Positions 43,333-51,545 of a stretch of 64,000 nucleotides of DNA are shown here, piece after piece. The number at the start of each line of letters is the position of its first letter. Within the stretch, counting starts at the first letter, position 1. Below the pieces are notes generated by a model. That model worked only from the letters and a program-made list of their open reading frames with translations, was not told the origin of the DNA and did no database searches. A program made the position numbers and the translations under genes. Where the stretch lies: positions 2,542,001 through 2,606,000 of the forward strand of contig NZ_CP094357.1 of assembly GCF_014779555.2 (NCBI RefSeq), written 5' to 3'. Origin of the DNA: Lysobacter capsici. GTDB lineage: Bacteria > Pseudomonadota > Gammaproteobacteria > Xanthomonadales > Xanthomonadaceae.

Positions 43333-45792
43333 ATGCTCACACCCGATACTCCGATCAGCGAATTCATCCCGCTGTCCACGCATGTCTCCCCCACCGTGAT
43401 CAAGACCACGGGCGGCGATTACATGATGGTCTGGCACCTGGGCGGCTTGCCCTTCGTCGGTCGCGAAGAGTGGGAATTGGAGCATCGCCACAACACCTTC
43501 AATCGGATGCTGCAGACCCTGCGCGCGCCCGATTTCACCAACGTCGCGTTCTGGGTCCACGACGTGCGCCGCCGGCGCCGGATCCGCACCGACAGCAAGT
43601 TCAACGAGCGATTCAACCAGGACCTGTCCGACGGCTATTTCGCCGCGCTGTCCTCGCAGAAGCTCATGCAGAACGAGCTGTATCTGACGATGATGTACCG
43701 CCCGATCGTGTCGGGTAAGCGTTTCTCCGAGAAGTCCACCGACATCGGCCGCCTGCAGGAAGAGCAGGACCAGTGCGTGGCCAAGATCCTCGAGCTGGCC
43801 GGCAACGTTGAAGCCGTGCTCAAGGACTACGCGCCGTACCGCCTGGGCATGTACGAAGCCAAGAACGGCATTGTTTTCTCCGAGGCGCTGGAATTCTTCG
43901 GCTATCTGCTCAATCGCATCGACGAGCCGGTGCCGGTGCTCAGCGCGCCGGTCTACAACTATCTGCCGGTCAGCCGGCTGATGTTCGCCGCCAAGAGCGG
44001 CGACTTCGTGGTCAACACGCCGACCAACGCCAATCATTTCGGCGCCATCCTCAATATCAAGGAATACCCGGATTCGACCTATCCGGGCATTCTCAACGGC
44101 CTGAAGTACCTCGACTTCGAATACGTGATCACGCATTCGTTCAGTCCGATCGGTCGCCAGGACGCGCTCAAGGTGCTTGACCGCACCAAGGGCATGATGA
44201 TTTCCTCGGGCGACAAGGCGGTCAGCCAGATCTCCGAGCTCGACTACGCGATGGATCAGCTCGCCTCGGGCAACTTCGTGCTCGGCGAGTACCACTACAC
44301 CTTCGCGATCTATGCCGACAGCCAGGAGAAGCTCGCCGCGCAGGTCGCGCAGGCGCGCGCCGAACTGTCCAACGCCGGTTTCGTTTCGGCCAAGGAAGAC
44401 CTGGCCGTCACCGCGTCGTTCTATTCGCAGTTCCCGGGCAACTGGAAGTACCGCACCCGCCTGGCCAACGTCAGCTCGCTGAACTTCCTGGGCCTGTCGC
44501 CGCTGCACAACTTCGCGACCGGCAAGAAAGAAAACAACCCGTGGGGCGACTGCGTTACCACGCTGCAGACCACCAACGGCCAGCCGTACTACTTCAATTT
44601 CCACGCCACCCATCCGGCCGAGAACTCGCTCGGCGAGAAGGCGATCGCCAACACCATGGTGATCGGCAAGTCCGGTACCGGTAAGACCGCGCTGATCAAC
44701 TTCCTGCTCAGCCAGGTGCAGAAGCTCAAGCCGACGCCGACGATCTTCTTCTTCGACAAGGACCGCGGCGCCGAGATCTTCGTGCGCGCCTGCGGCGGCA
44801 ACTACCTCGCGCTCGACAACGGCCAGCCGACCGGCTTCAACCCGTTCCAGTGCGAGCGCAACGAAACCAACGTGCAGTTCCTGGCCGACCTGATCAAGGT
44901 CCTGGCCGCGAAGGGCACCTATTCGGCGCGCGAGGAGGAGGACATCTTCCGCGCGGTCGAGAACATGCTCGACACGCCGATGCACCTGCGCAGCATGACC
45001 AACCTGCAGAAGAGCCTGCCCAACATGGGCGACGACGGTCTGTATGCGCGCCTGCGCAAGTGGACCGCCGGCAATTCGCTGGGCTGGGTGTTCGACAATC
45101 CGGTCGACACGATCAAGCTCGACAAGGCCAACATCATCGGCTTCGACTACACCGATGTGATCGACAATCCCGAAGTGCGCGTGCCGGTGATCAACTACCT
45201 GCTGCACCGCCTGGAAGAATTGATCGACGGCCGCCCGCTGATCTACGTCATGGACGAATTCTGGAAGATCCTCGACGGCGGCGGCGCGCTCAAGGAGTTC
45301 GCCAAGAACAAGCAGAAGACCATCCGTAAGCAGAACGGCCTGGGCATCTTCGCCACCCAGAGCCCGGAGGACGCGCTGGCCAGCGATATTTCCGCCTCGC
45401 TGATCGAGCAGACCGCGACCCTGATCCTGCTGCCGAACCCGAATGCCAGCCGCGAGGACTACATCGAGGGCCTCAAGCTCACCGATGCCGAGTTCCAGGT
45501 GGTCAAGAGCCTGGACGAGCGTTCGCGCTGCTTCCTGGTCAAGCAGGGCCATGCGGCCACGGTGTGCCAGCTCAACCTGCGCGGCATGGACGACGCCCTG
45601 GCGGTGATTTCGGCCTCGACCGACAACATCGACATCATGCATCAGGTGGTCGAGAAGGCCTCCCACCGGACCGGGATCGCGGTGGACGAGCTGACCCCGG
45701 ACGCCTGGCTGCAGGACTTCTACGACAACCGCAAGGGCTCGGGCAAGGGCAAGCAGGCCTCGTCCGACCCCCGCGAGCGCGCCCACGCATAA
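43333..45792 (+). CDS. virB4: T4SS ATPase VirB4
   Basis: An 819-residue ATPase of standard family length. The N-terminal part (MVWHLGGLPFVGREEWELEH) is typical VirB4/CagE. Walker A is GKSGTGKTA near residue 444, Walker B LIYVMDEFWKIL near 636, followed by the conserved GLGIFATQSPEDALASDIS. It drives pilin extraction and channel assembly at the inner membrane. 154 bases separate it from virB3. Confidence 0.96.
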   Translation: MLTPDTPISEFIPLSTHVSPTVIKTTGGDYMMVWHLGGLPFVGREEWELEHRHNTFNRMLQTLRAPDFTNVAFWVHDVRRRRRIRTDSKFNERFNQDLSDGYFAALSSQKLMQNELYLTMMYRPIVSGKRFSEKSTDIGRLQEEQDQCVAKILELAGNVEAVLKDYAPYRLGMYEAKNGIVFSEALEFFGYLLNRIDEPVPVLSAPVYNYLPVSRLMFAAKSGDFVVNTPTNANHFGAILNIKEYPDSTYPGILNGLKYLDFEYVITHSFSPIGRQDALKVLDRTKGMMISSGDKAVSQISELDYAMDQLASGNFVLGEYHYTFAIYADSQEKLAAQVAQARAELSNAGFVSAKEDLAVTASFYSQFPGNWKYRTRLANVSSLNFLGLSPLHNFATGKKENNPWGDCVTTLQTTNGQPYYFNFHATHPAENSLGEKAIANTMVIGKSGTGKTALINFLLSQVQKLKPTPTIFFFDKDRGAEIFVRACGGNYLALDNGQPTGFNPFQCERNETNVQFLADLIKVLAAKGTYSAREEEDIFRAVENMLDTPMHLRSMTNLQKSLPNMGDDGLYARLRKWTAGNSLGWVFDNPVDTIKLDKANIIGFDYTDVIDNPEVRVPVINYLLHRLEELIDGRPLIYVMDEFWKILDGGGALKEFAKNKQKTIRKQNGLGIFATQSPEDALASDISASLIEQTATLILLPNPNASREDYIEGLKLTDAEFQVVKSLDERSRCFLVKQGHAATVCQLNLRGMDDALAVISASTDNIDIMHQVVEKASHRTGIAVDELTPDAWLQDFYDNRKGSGKGKQASSDPRERAHA

Positions 45793-46089
45793 CCTGGAAT
45801 ATGCCGCCCGTCGCCTGCCCACTGGCCTGGACGATCACATTCCTTGAGTATTTGTTCCACTGGAAAAGACTGTAATTGACGTCCTTTGCGAGAATGCCCG
45901 TTTTGGGCCTGGCAGGAACCGGCGGCCGACGGCCGTCCGGTACGGGATCTGGCCGGAGTAGCAACGGAAACACGCGTCGAATGCCTGAATAGGGTGGCTT
46001 TAGTCACACTTTCGGGTTTCAATGGAAAGTGAACGCATGACGTCCTGTGCCTGCCTGGGCTGCGGACGTATCAAGGAGAGGAAACGCCG
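45793..46089. other. Intergenic region virB4-virB5
   Basis: About 300 bases without coding signal. It ends in the AAGGAGAGG ribosome-binding site of the first virB5. A separate promoter for the virB5-virB6-DUF4189 part could lie here, but no clear boxes were found. Confidence 0.4.
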
Positions 46090-46860
46090 ATGAGCCTGAC
46101 CAAGTTCGTTCGAATCAAGCCGATGTTCATGTCGATGGCCCTGGTGCTGGTCGGCTTCGGCAGCATGATGACGCCGCGCCCGGCGCAGGCGTTCGTGTGC
46201 TTCTGGTGCGCCACCGAAATCACCCAGTACCTGAATTTCGGCCAGTTGACCGGTCAGTACGCCAAGCAGCTCGAGCAGCTGCGCCAGCAGGTCCAGCAGT
46301 ACGAGCAGCAGGTCCGGCAGTACCAGCAGATGGGACTGGGCAGCCTGAAGTTCCAGGGCAACAAGGGCTTCCGGGTCAATATCGCCCAGCAGTTCCCCGA
46401 GCGCGACATCAACGAGGGGCTGACCGAAGGCTGCGGCACCGGCGCCAAGAACAACCCGGTCGGCCAGCAGCAGTACAACTACTGCGTCGCCATCGTCCAG
46501 ACCCAGAACCGTCGCTACAACGCGATGGTGAAGATGCTCAAGGACGTCGAGATGCGCGACAAGCAGCTCGAGCAGGCCTACACCGACCGCGGCACCCTGT
46601 CGGGCGACACCGACCAGGGCAAGCTGCAGACCAACACCAACTACATCGAACAGGTCCAGGCGCAGATGCAGAACGATCTGCAGAACGGCCAGTACACGAT
46701 CGATGCGTATACCGCGCTGCTGACCTCGTTGAACGAGAACATGGTGCGCGCGGCCAATACCGCGCTGAAGAACAAGAACAAGCCCTCGATCATCGATACC
46801 GCGATCCAGGGCGCCGCGTTGAAGGTCGCGCTGCAGGGCGCGCGGATTCGCGAGCGGTAA
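46090..46860 (+). CDS. virB5: T4SS minor pilin VirB5, copy 1
   Basis: A 256-residue exported protein with signal peptide ending TPRPAQA. The mature part is largely coiled-coil (LEQLRQQVQQYEQQVRQYQQ), followed by FQGNKGFRVNIAQQFPERDI, a cysteine-bearing insert (EGCGTGAKNNP, NYCVAIVQ) and a helical C-terminus with SLNENMVRAANTALKNKNKP. The helical-bundle design fits VirB5, a pilus-tip adhesin and assembly factor. Two extra cysteines after the signal (FVCFWC) distinguish it from copy 2. Strong ribosome-binding site AAGGAGAGG. Confidence 0.82.
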   Translation: MSLTKFVRIKPMFMSMALVLVGFGSMMTPRPAQAFVCFWCATEITQYLNFGQLTGQYAKQLEQLRQQVQQYEQQVRQYQQMGLGSLKFQGNKGFRVNIAQQFPERDINEGLTEGCGTGAKNNPVGQQQYNYCVAIVQTQNRRYNAMVKMLKDVEMRDKQLEQAYTDRGTLSGDTDQGKLQTNTNYIEQVQAQMQNDLQNGQYTIDAYTALLTSLNENMVRAANTALKNKNKPSIIDTAIQGAALKVALQGARIRER

Positions 46861-46972
46861 GAAGGATCTCAATCGAATCGGCAGGCCGCGGATGACCGCG
46901 ACCTGTCCGTTGGAACAATTGCCACGGATCGCCGCAAACACGATCCTTGGCCTGGTTCAGGAGCTGACCGCA

Positions 46973-47719
46973 ATGAACGTCAATCATTCCTCCAAGATGC
47001 TGCCGGTGGTGCTGGCCGTTGTCGTCGCCGGCGTCGCCGCGCTGACGCCGCGTCCCGCGCAAGCGGTGTTCGCCTCCGAGTTCACCCAGATCGCCAACAA
47101 CATCCAGCTCGGCCTGAAGTACGCCCAGCAGGTGAAGCAGTACGAAGAGCAGGTCAAGCAGTTGCAGGAACAGGTCAAGGCCTACGAGCAGATGGCGCTG
47201 GGCCAGCTCAAGTTCCAGGGCACGGCCGGTTACCGCGAGGACATCTCCAAGCAGTTCCCCGAGCGCGACATCAACGAAGGCGTCGACAAGGCTTGCGGCA
47301 AGGAGAAGAACAATCCGGTCGCGAAAGACCAGCACAAGTACTGCATCGCGATCGTGCAGACCGAGAACCGTCGCTACAATGCGATGGTGAAGATGCTCCA
47401 GGACGTCTCCAAGCGCGACAAGGAGCTTGAAGAGGCCTACAAGGACCGCGCCAAGCTGACGGCCGACAAGGACCAGGGCAAGCTGCAGACCAACACCAAC
47501 TACATCGCGGCGTTGCAGACGCAGATGGCCAACGACGTGCAGAACGGCAAGTACATGCTCGACGCGTACACCGCCATGCTGCGCAGCTTGAACGAGAACA
47601 TGGTTCGCAGCGCCAACATGGCGTTGAAGAACAAGAACAGCCCTTCGATCCTCGACACGGCCATCCAGGGCGGGGCCCTGAAGCTGGCGTTGCAGGGCGC
47701 GCGCTCGCGCGAACGGTAA
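46973..47719 (+). CDS. T4SS minor pilin VirB5, copy 2
   Basis: A 248-residue paralogue of the preceding gene: same signal end (TPRPAQA), coiled coil (QVKQYEEQVKQLQEQVKAYE), FPERDINEGVDKACG, YNAMVKMLQDV and SLNENMVRSANMALKNKNSP. The start at 46973 follows GGAG. It is clearly a tandem duplication, but divergence in the N-terminal and insert regions suggests the copies are no longer equivalent. It may be a second tip protein or a specialised variant. Confidence 0.82.
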   Translation: MNVNHSSKMLPVVLAVVVAGVAALTPRPAQAVFASEFTQIANNIQLGLKYAQQVKQYEEQVKQLQEQVKAYEQMALGQLKFQGTAGYREDISKQFPERDINEGVDKACGKEKNNPVAKDQHKYCIAIVQTENRRYNAMVKMLQDVSKRDKELEEAYKDRAKLTADKDQGKLQTNTNYIAALQTQMANDVQNGKYMLDAYTAMLRSLNENMVRSANMALKNKNSPSILDTAIQGGALKLALQGARSRER

Positions 47720-47829
47720 TGCGGTCGATGTAAGTCGTTCGCCCGACGGGATCGGGCGGACGATCGGGGGCGGGGATCGGAAATCGTGGGGCCGGCAATG
47801 CAAGACCGGCCCAAGCATACGGATGGCTT

Positions 47830-49065
47830 ATGGATATCAGTGCACTGGGGACGGCGGGATCGTTGTTGGACTTGCTGCATTTCAAAGCAGCGGGCCTGCC
47901 GAACATGGTCTTCTTCTCGGAGATCAACGACTTCCTCGACGATGAAATCGCCGAGTTCGCGGGCAACCTGCTCAAGCGGGTGGCCTCGTTCATCGGTTTC
48001 ATTTCAGCCACGGTGGTGACGCTGTGGATCATGTACCACGGCTTCCGGATCGTGACCGGGCAGTCGCGCGAGCCGATGATGGGCCTGGTGGTCAACTCGC
48101 TGCGCGCGGTGCTGATCGTGGGCATCGCGGCGGGCATGGCGGCCAGCGTGGGCTCCAGCTACCGCACCTTGACCGACGGCACCAATCGCGTCGTGCGCGA
48201 GTTGATGACCGGCAAGGACGATGAAGGCAGCTACGCCGATATCGACAAGGCGCTGGCGATCATGCAGGTGGCCGTGGAGGTGATCGACTCGGTCGACACC
48301 GGCGACGATCTGATCACCAACCAGGACAAGGAGCGCGCGCTGCAGTTCACCGGCGTGGGCCTGGGCCTGCCGGCGATCATGGCGGCCACCGCCTTGCTGA
48401 TCAACAAGATCGCCATGGCCCTGATCCTGGGCCTGGGACCGTTCTTCATATTGTGTCTGCTGTTCGATCAGACCAAGCAGCTATTCACCAAATGGCTCTT
48501 CTATGGTCTGGCGACCATGGCCTCGATGGCGTTTTTGTCGGTCATGGTCACACTTGCGATGGACATGATCATCGCCGTTGGGCTGGCGTTCTGGACAGCC
48601 GGCTGGCTGACAGGCGGTAGTCAGGAAAGCCTCACTAGCATGGCCATGCAACAAGGTGGTCTGGGTCTGGTGTTGAGCGCACTGATCGTGACCGCGCCGC
48701 CGATGGCGGGCATGTTCTTCAACGGCATCATGGGTCAGTTCAGTCCGTTCAGTGCCTTCGGTAGTGGCGGTGGTCAAGCCGGCGCGCCTCCGACTCACGG
48801 TGGTGATGCGGTGAATCGTTGGATGGGTGGCGGTGACAACGCGAACCGCGCCGAGAGCGCGGGAAATCGTTCCAACGATTCACGGCCGGCCGACATGCAG
48901 ATGAATCGCACGACGTCGGGTAGCTCAACCATGGCGCACTCGGATGTAACCAAGACTTCGAATCAAGTTCAGCATAATGCGGGTCAAGCGGTTGGCAACA
49001 ATGTCAATGTAGCCAAGGCCGATCAAGTCAAGAATTCCGGTAAGAATCCACCGGGACCTCAATAA
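47830..49065 (+). CDS. virB6: T4SS polytopic membrane protein VirB6
   Basis: A 411-residue protein of the TrbL/VirB6 family with about five to six helices (FIGFISATVVTLWIMYHGFR; LRAVLIVGIAAGMAASVGSS; LLINKIAMALILGLGPFFIL; GGLGLVLSALIVTAPPMAGM). The central ALILGLGPFFILCLLFDQTK region is the conserved VirB6 core. A hydrophilic tail of about 100 residues rich in Asn, Gly and Ser ends in DQVKNSGKNPPGPQ. This tail was partly duplicated downstream (49652-49771). VirB6 lines the inner-membrane channel. Confidence 0.92.
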   Translation: MDISALGTAGSLLDLLHFKAAGLPNMVFFSEINDFLDDEIAEFAGNLLKRVASFIGFISATVVTLWIMYHGFRIVTGQSREPMMGLVVNSLRAVLIVGIAAGMAASVGSSYRTLTDGTNRVVRELMTGKDDEGSYADIDKALAIMQVAVEVIDSVDTGDDLITNQDKERALQFTGVGLGLPAIMAATALLINKIAMALILGLGPFFILCLLFDQTKQLFTKWLFYGLATMASMAFLSVMVTLAMDMIIAVGLAFWTAGWLTGGSQESLTSMAMQQGGLGLVLSALIVTAPPMAGMFFNGIMGQFSPFSAFGSGGGQAGAPPTHGGDAVNRWMGGGDNANRAESAGNRSNDSRPADMQMNRTTSGSSTMAHSDVTKTSNQVQHNAGQAVGNNVNVAKADQVKNSGKNPPGPQ

Positions 49066-49089
49066 GATGTAGAAAAGGAGGGGTAAACC

Positions 49090-49596
49090 ATGAAGTTCAG
49101 GTGCATAGCCGTAATAGCTCTGGTGTTCTCGGGAGCTGCCTACGCCGAACAAGGTTGCCCCGACGGTCTTTATCCAGGTGGTGCCGGTCCGGGGCAGTTG
49201 TGCGTGCCGATGCCCGGTTACGGAGTTTCCGGCGGCAGCTCGGGCAGTCAAGCGGCGCCAGAGCCCAACTGGGCCTCGCGCTGGGGCGCCATCGCCATCG
49301 ACGATGGCAGCAACGGCGGCAGCAAGTTGGGAAGGGCGGAGTCGCTCAGCAGCAAGGGCAAGGCCGAAAAAGCGGCGCTTGCCGACTGCCGCTCCAGGGG
49401 TGGGCACAAATGTACCTTGGAGCGCTCGTATCGCGACCAGTGCGTCGCGGTAGTCTGGGGTGACACGTTAGTGTCATCCGCGAGCGCGGTGAACAGCGAA
49501 AGAGCTTCGCAACTTGCGATGGACAATTGCAGTTCGTCGACGACGAATTGCGGAGTTTATTACACCGGTTGCAGCTATCCCGAACTGGTTCAATAA
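49090..49596 (+). CDS. DUF4189-type exported cysteine-rich protein, copy A
   Basis: A 168-residue protein with signal peptide (MKFRCIAVIALVFSGAAYA). The mature N-terminus EQGCPDGLYPGGAGPGQLC is nearly invariant in all five copies, then a short variable linker leads to the DUF4189 domain (RWGAIAIDDGSNGGSKLG; KAEKAALADC). The C-terminus reads NCGVYYTGCSYPELVQ. Eight cysteines in the mature part could make four disulfides, so a periplasmic or surface location is likely. A GGAGGGG site lies before the ATG, 24 bases after virB6. Function of DUF4189 is not established; tight linkage to virB6 suggests a role in or around this secretion system (inference). Confidence 0.82.
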   Translation: MKFRCIAVIALVFSGAAYAEQGCPDGLYPGGAGPGQLCVPMPGYGVSGGSSGSQAAPEPNWASRWGAIAIDDGSNGGSKLGRAESLSSKGKAEKAALADCRSRGGHKCTLERSYRDQCVAVVWGDTLVSSASAVNSERASQLAMDNCSSSTTNCGVYYTGCSYPELVQ

Positions 49597-49619
49597 GCGC
49601 AGTTGCGATGATTCAACTT

Positions 49620-49650
49620 GAGCCGCGGCCTGGTGCCGCGGCTTTTGTTT
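49620..49650 (+). terminator. Terminator after DUF4189 copy A
   Basis: AGCCGCGGC-CTGGT-GCCGCGGCT is followed by TTTGTTT. Related hairpins follow copies B and E, so the terminator was part of the duplicated unit. Confidence 0.8.
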
Positions 49651-49651
49651 G

Positions 49652-49771
49652 GGCGTGACCAAGATAGCCGGACAGATGCGCAGCCTCGGAGATGTTGACG
49701 GTGCTGGAATCGCCACGGCGAGTGCCGAGGTGGTCAAGACTGCCAATCCGAATAAGATTGGGCCTCAATAA
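49652..49771 (+). pseudogene. Remnant of the virB6 3' end
   Basis: In the frame ending at the TAA of 49769-49771 the sequence reads GVTKIAGQMRSLGDV... to ...SAEVVKTANPNKIGPQ. This aligns with the last 40 residues of VirB6 (DVTKTSNQV... to ...KADQVKNSGKNPPGPQ): VTK, spaced G residues, A-x-x-VK and GPQ-stop agree. It precedes copy B of the DUF4189 gene at the same distance as virB6 precedes copy A. It has no start codon. Confidence 0.75.
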
Positions 49772-49792
49772 CGATACAGGGCAGAAAAAGCC

Positions 49793-50296
49793 ATGAAACT
49801 GAGGTATCTGTGTGTATTGGCTGTGCTTTTCTCTGGAGCCGTTCAGGCCGAGCAAGGCTGCCCGGATGGGCTTTATCCGGGCGGTGCCGGCCCTGGGCAA
49901 ATCTGCATACCGATGCCGGGTTATGGCATCAGTGGATCGAGTGGCGGCACTCAAGCGGCCGAGCCGAAATGGGCGACACGCTGGGGCGCCATTGCCACCG
50001 ACGACGGAAGCACCGGCGGCGGCATTCTGGGGCAGTCCGAATCGTTGAGCAGCAAACGCAAGGCCGAGAAGGCAGCGCTTTCGGATTGCCGGGCCAAAGG
50101 TGGCAATAACTGCGCACTGGTTCAGGCATACCACGATCAATGCATTGCAGTGGCTTGGGGACGTTCACGGCCGTATACCGTGAGCGCTGAGAACAGCAAG
50201 GCAGCCTCTGAGTTTGCTATTGCGAAGTGCGGTGAGTCGGACGCCAACTGCGGTATCTATTACACCGGTTGCAGCTATCCCGAACGCGTTCAGTAG
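49793..50296 (+). CDS. DUF4189-type exported cysteine-rich protein, copy B
   Basis: A 167-residue paralogue of copy A: signal peptide MKLRYLCVLAVLFSGAVQA, mature EQGCPDGLYPGGAGPGQICI, domain RWGAIATDDGSTGGGILG and end NCGIYYTGCSYPERVQ. The eight mature cysteines are kept, plus one in the signal peptide. The region between residues 100 and 140 (ALVQAYHDQCIAVAWGRSRP) differs most from copy A. A purine-rich CAGGGCAGAAA precedes the ATG. It follows the virB6-tail remnant and is followed by its own terminator. Confidence 0.8.
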   Translation: MKLRYLCVLAVLFSGAVQAEQGCPDGLYPGGAGPGQICIPMPGYGISGSSGGTQAAEPKWATRWGAIATDDGSTGGGILGQSESLSSKRKAEKAALSDCRAKGGNNCALVQAYHDQCIAVAWGRSRPYTVSAENSKAASEFAIAKCGESDANCGIYYTGCSYPERVQ

Positions 50297-50321
50297 TGTT
50301 CGGAACAAGTCCAAAACAAAG

Positions 50322-50351
50322 AGCCGTGGCCTTAGCAGCCACGGCTTTTTT
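50322..50351 (+). terminator. Terminator after DUF4189 copy B
   Basis: AGCCGTGGC-CTTAGCA-GCCACGGCT is followed by TTTTT: a perfect 9-bp stem and T-run. Confidence 0.88.
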
Positions 50352-50503
50352 ATGGGCGGTTTCTAGCAGTTGGTTACTGAAACTAGATGCCATTCCTGCA
50401 GATAAAATATGAAGTTAATTTGTAAGCGATAGCAGGTCGAAGCCAGTGCGCTACTCGCCGCAATAGGGCGGGGTAAACTGATCCGAAATGAAGGATCTAA
50501 GAG

Positions 50504-51014
50504 ATGGCCTTGAAACGCAGCTGCTTATTTCTATGTCTCCTGCTCCCTTAGGAGTCGCACAGGCCGAACAGGGCTGTACGGACGGTCTTTATCCAGGCGG
50601 TGCTGGTCCAGGACAGATCTGCATTCCAATGCTTGGCTACGGCGTTGGTGGGAACATTCCTGTCGCCGCTGCTTCAGAAGCTGCCTGGAAGCTGACCTAG
50701 GGTGCTGTCGCTTTATCGTCGACTGGCGAAATCGGCGCGATTACCGGGCAACCGTCGAAGAGCAAAGCCAAGCGCGAGGCGCTGGCTCGTTGCGCGGGTA
50801 TGGCGGCAAGGATTGCAAGTTGAACCTTGCCTATAAGAACCAATGCGTGGTCGTTGTATGGCCGTCCGTGCCTGGGGCGTCTGCCTTCTCTCAGTCCGCG
50901 GCTTCGATTGAAGAGGCATCTGATATGGCATTGCCGGCTTGCGCCGCAGAGAGCGGTGCGCAGTGCAAGATCGCTTACTCTGCTTGTACGGAGCCCGTGC
51001 TTGTTGGTAATTGA
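50504..51014 (+). pseudogene. Broken DUF4189 gene, copy C
   Basis: Three lesions are visible. From the ATG at 50504 the signal sequence MALKRSCLFLCLLLP runs into a TAG; one frame over it continues as LGVAQAEQGCTDGLYPGGAG. In that frame a TAG at 50698 replaces the tryptophan codon of the conserved RWGA. Further on, near 50790-50800, the frame shifts again and the rest reads GGKDCKLNLAYKNQCVVVVW to the end at 51014. The C-terminal CxxY pattern is also degraded (CKIAYSACTEPVLVGN). An ATG at 50488 gives an unbroken 70-residue fragment that lacks a proper signal sequence. No functional full-length product is expected. Confidence 0.8.
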
Positions 51015-51038
51015 CACTTAAGGCCGATGGTCATGCTC

Positions 51039-51545
51039 ATGAAATCAAGAAATATCTTCGCTTGCTTGCTCTTTTTCTCAACGACCGTGCAAGCCGAACA
51101 AGGCTGCCCGGATGGCTTGTATCCCGGAGGCGCGGCCCCCGCGCAGATATGTATCCCGATGCCTGGTTACGGTATCAACGGGAACAGCGGTAGTGCATCG
51201 CAAGCTGTTGAGGTTCGTTGGGCGACCCGCTGGGGAGCGCTCGCCTTGGATGCCACCAGTGCTGGCGGCAGTACGCTAGGCAGAGTAGAGGGCTTACACA
51301 GTAAACGAAAAGCCGAGACGGCTGCGATCGCCGACTGTCGAGCAAGGGGCGGGCAAAACTGTGTGGTCGCCCATGCCTACTATGACCAGTGCGTGGCGGT
51401 TGCGTGGGGAGATGCCAGGCCGGCGATCGTGAGTGCCGTGAACAGCGAGGTGGCGTCTCGGATGGCGTTGGAAAAATGCAATGGATCGGATGCGAATTGC
51501 GATATGTATTACACCGGTTGCAGCTATCCGGAGCGCGCTCAGTGA
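51039..51545 (+). CDS. DUF4189-type exported cysteine-rich protein, copy D
   Basis: A 168-residue paralogue with signal peptide MKSRNIFACLLFFSTTVQA and the invariant EQGCPDGLYPGGAAPAQICI. The domain reads RWGALALDATSAGGSTLG, and the C-terminus NCDMYYTGCSYPERAQ. In-frame ATGs at 51027 and 51033 are alternatives; 51039 is chosen because it matches the length and signal of copies A and B. The stop overlaps the start of copy E (TGATG), so the two were translationally coupled. Confidence 0.78.
   Translation: MKSRNIFACLLFFSTTVQAEQGCPDGLYPGGAAPAQICIPMPGYGINGNSGSASQAVEVRWATRWGALALDATSAGGSTLGRVEGLHSKRKAETAAIADCRARGGQNCVVAHAYYDQCVAVAWGDARPAIVSAVNSEVASRMALEKCNGSDANCDMYYTGCSYPERAQ

Noticed and set aside
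43021-45822. 933-codon minus-strand frame opposite virB4
   Set aside because: Shadow of virB4; no family features, while the plus strand carries all ATPase motifs.
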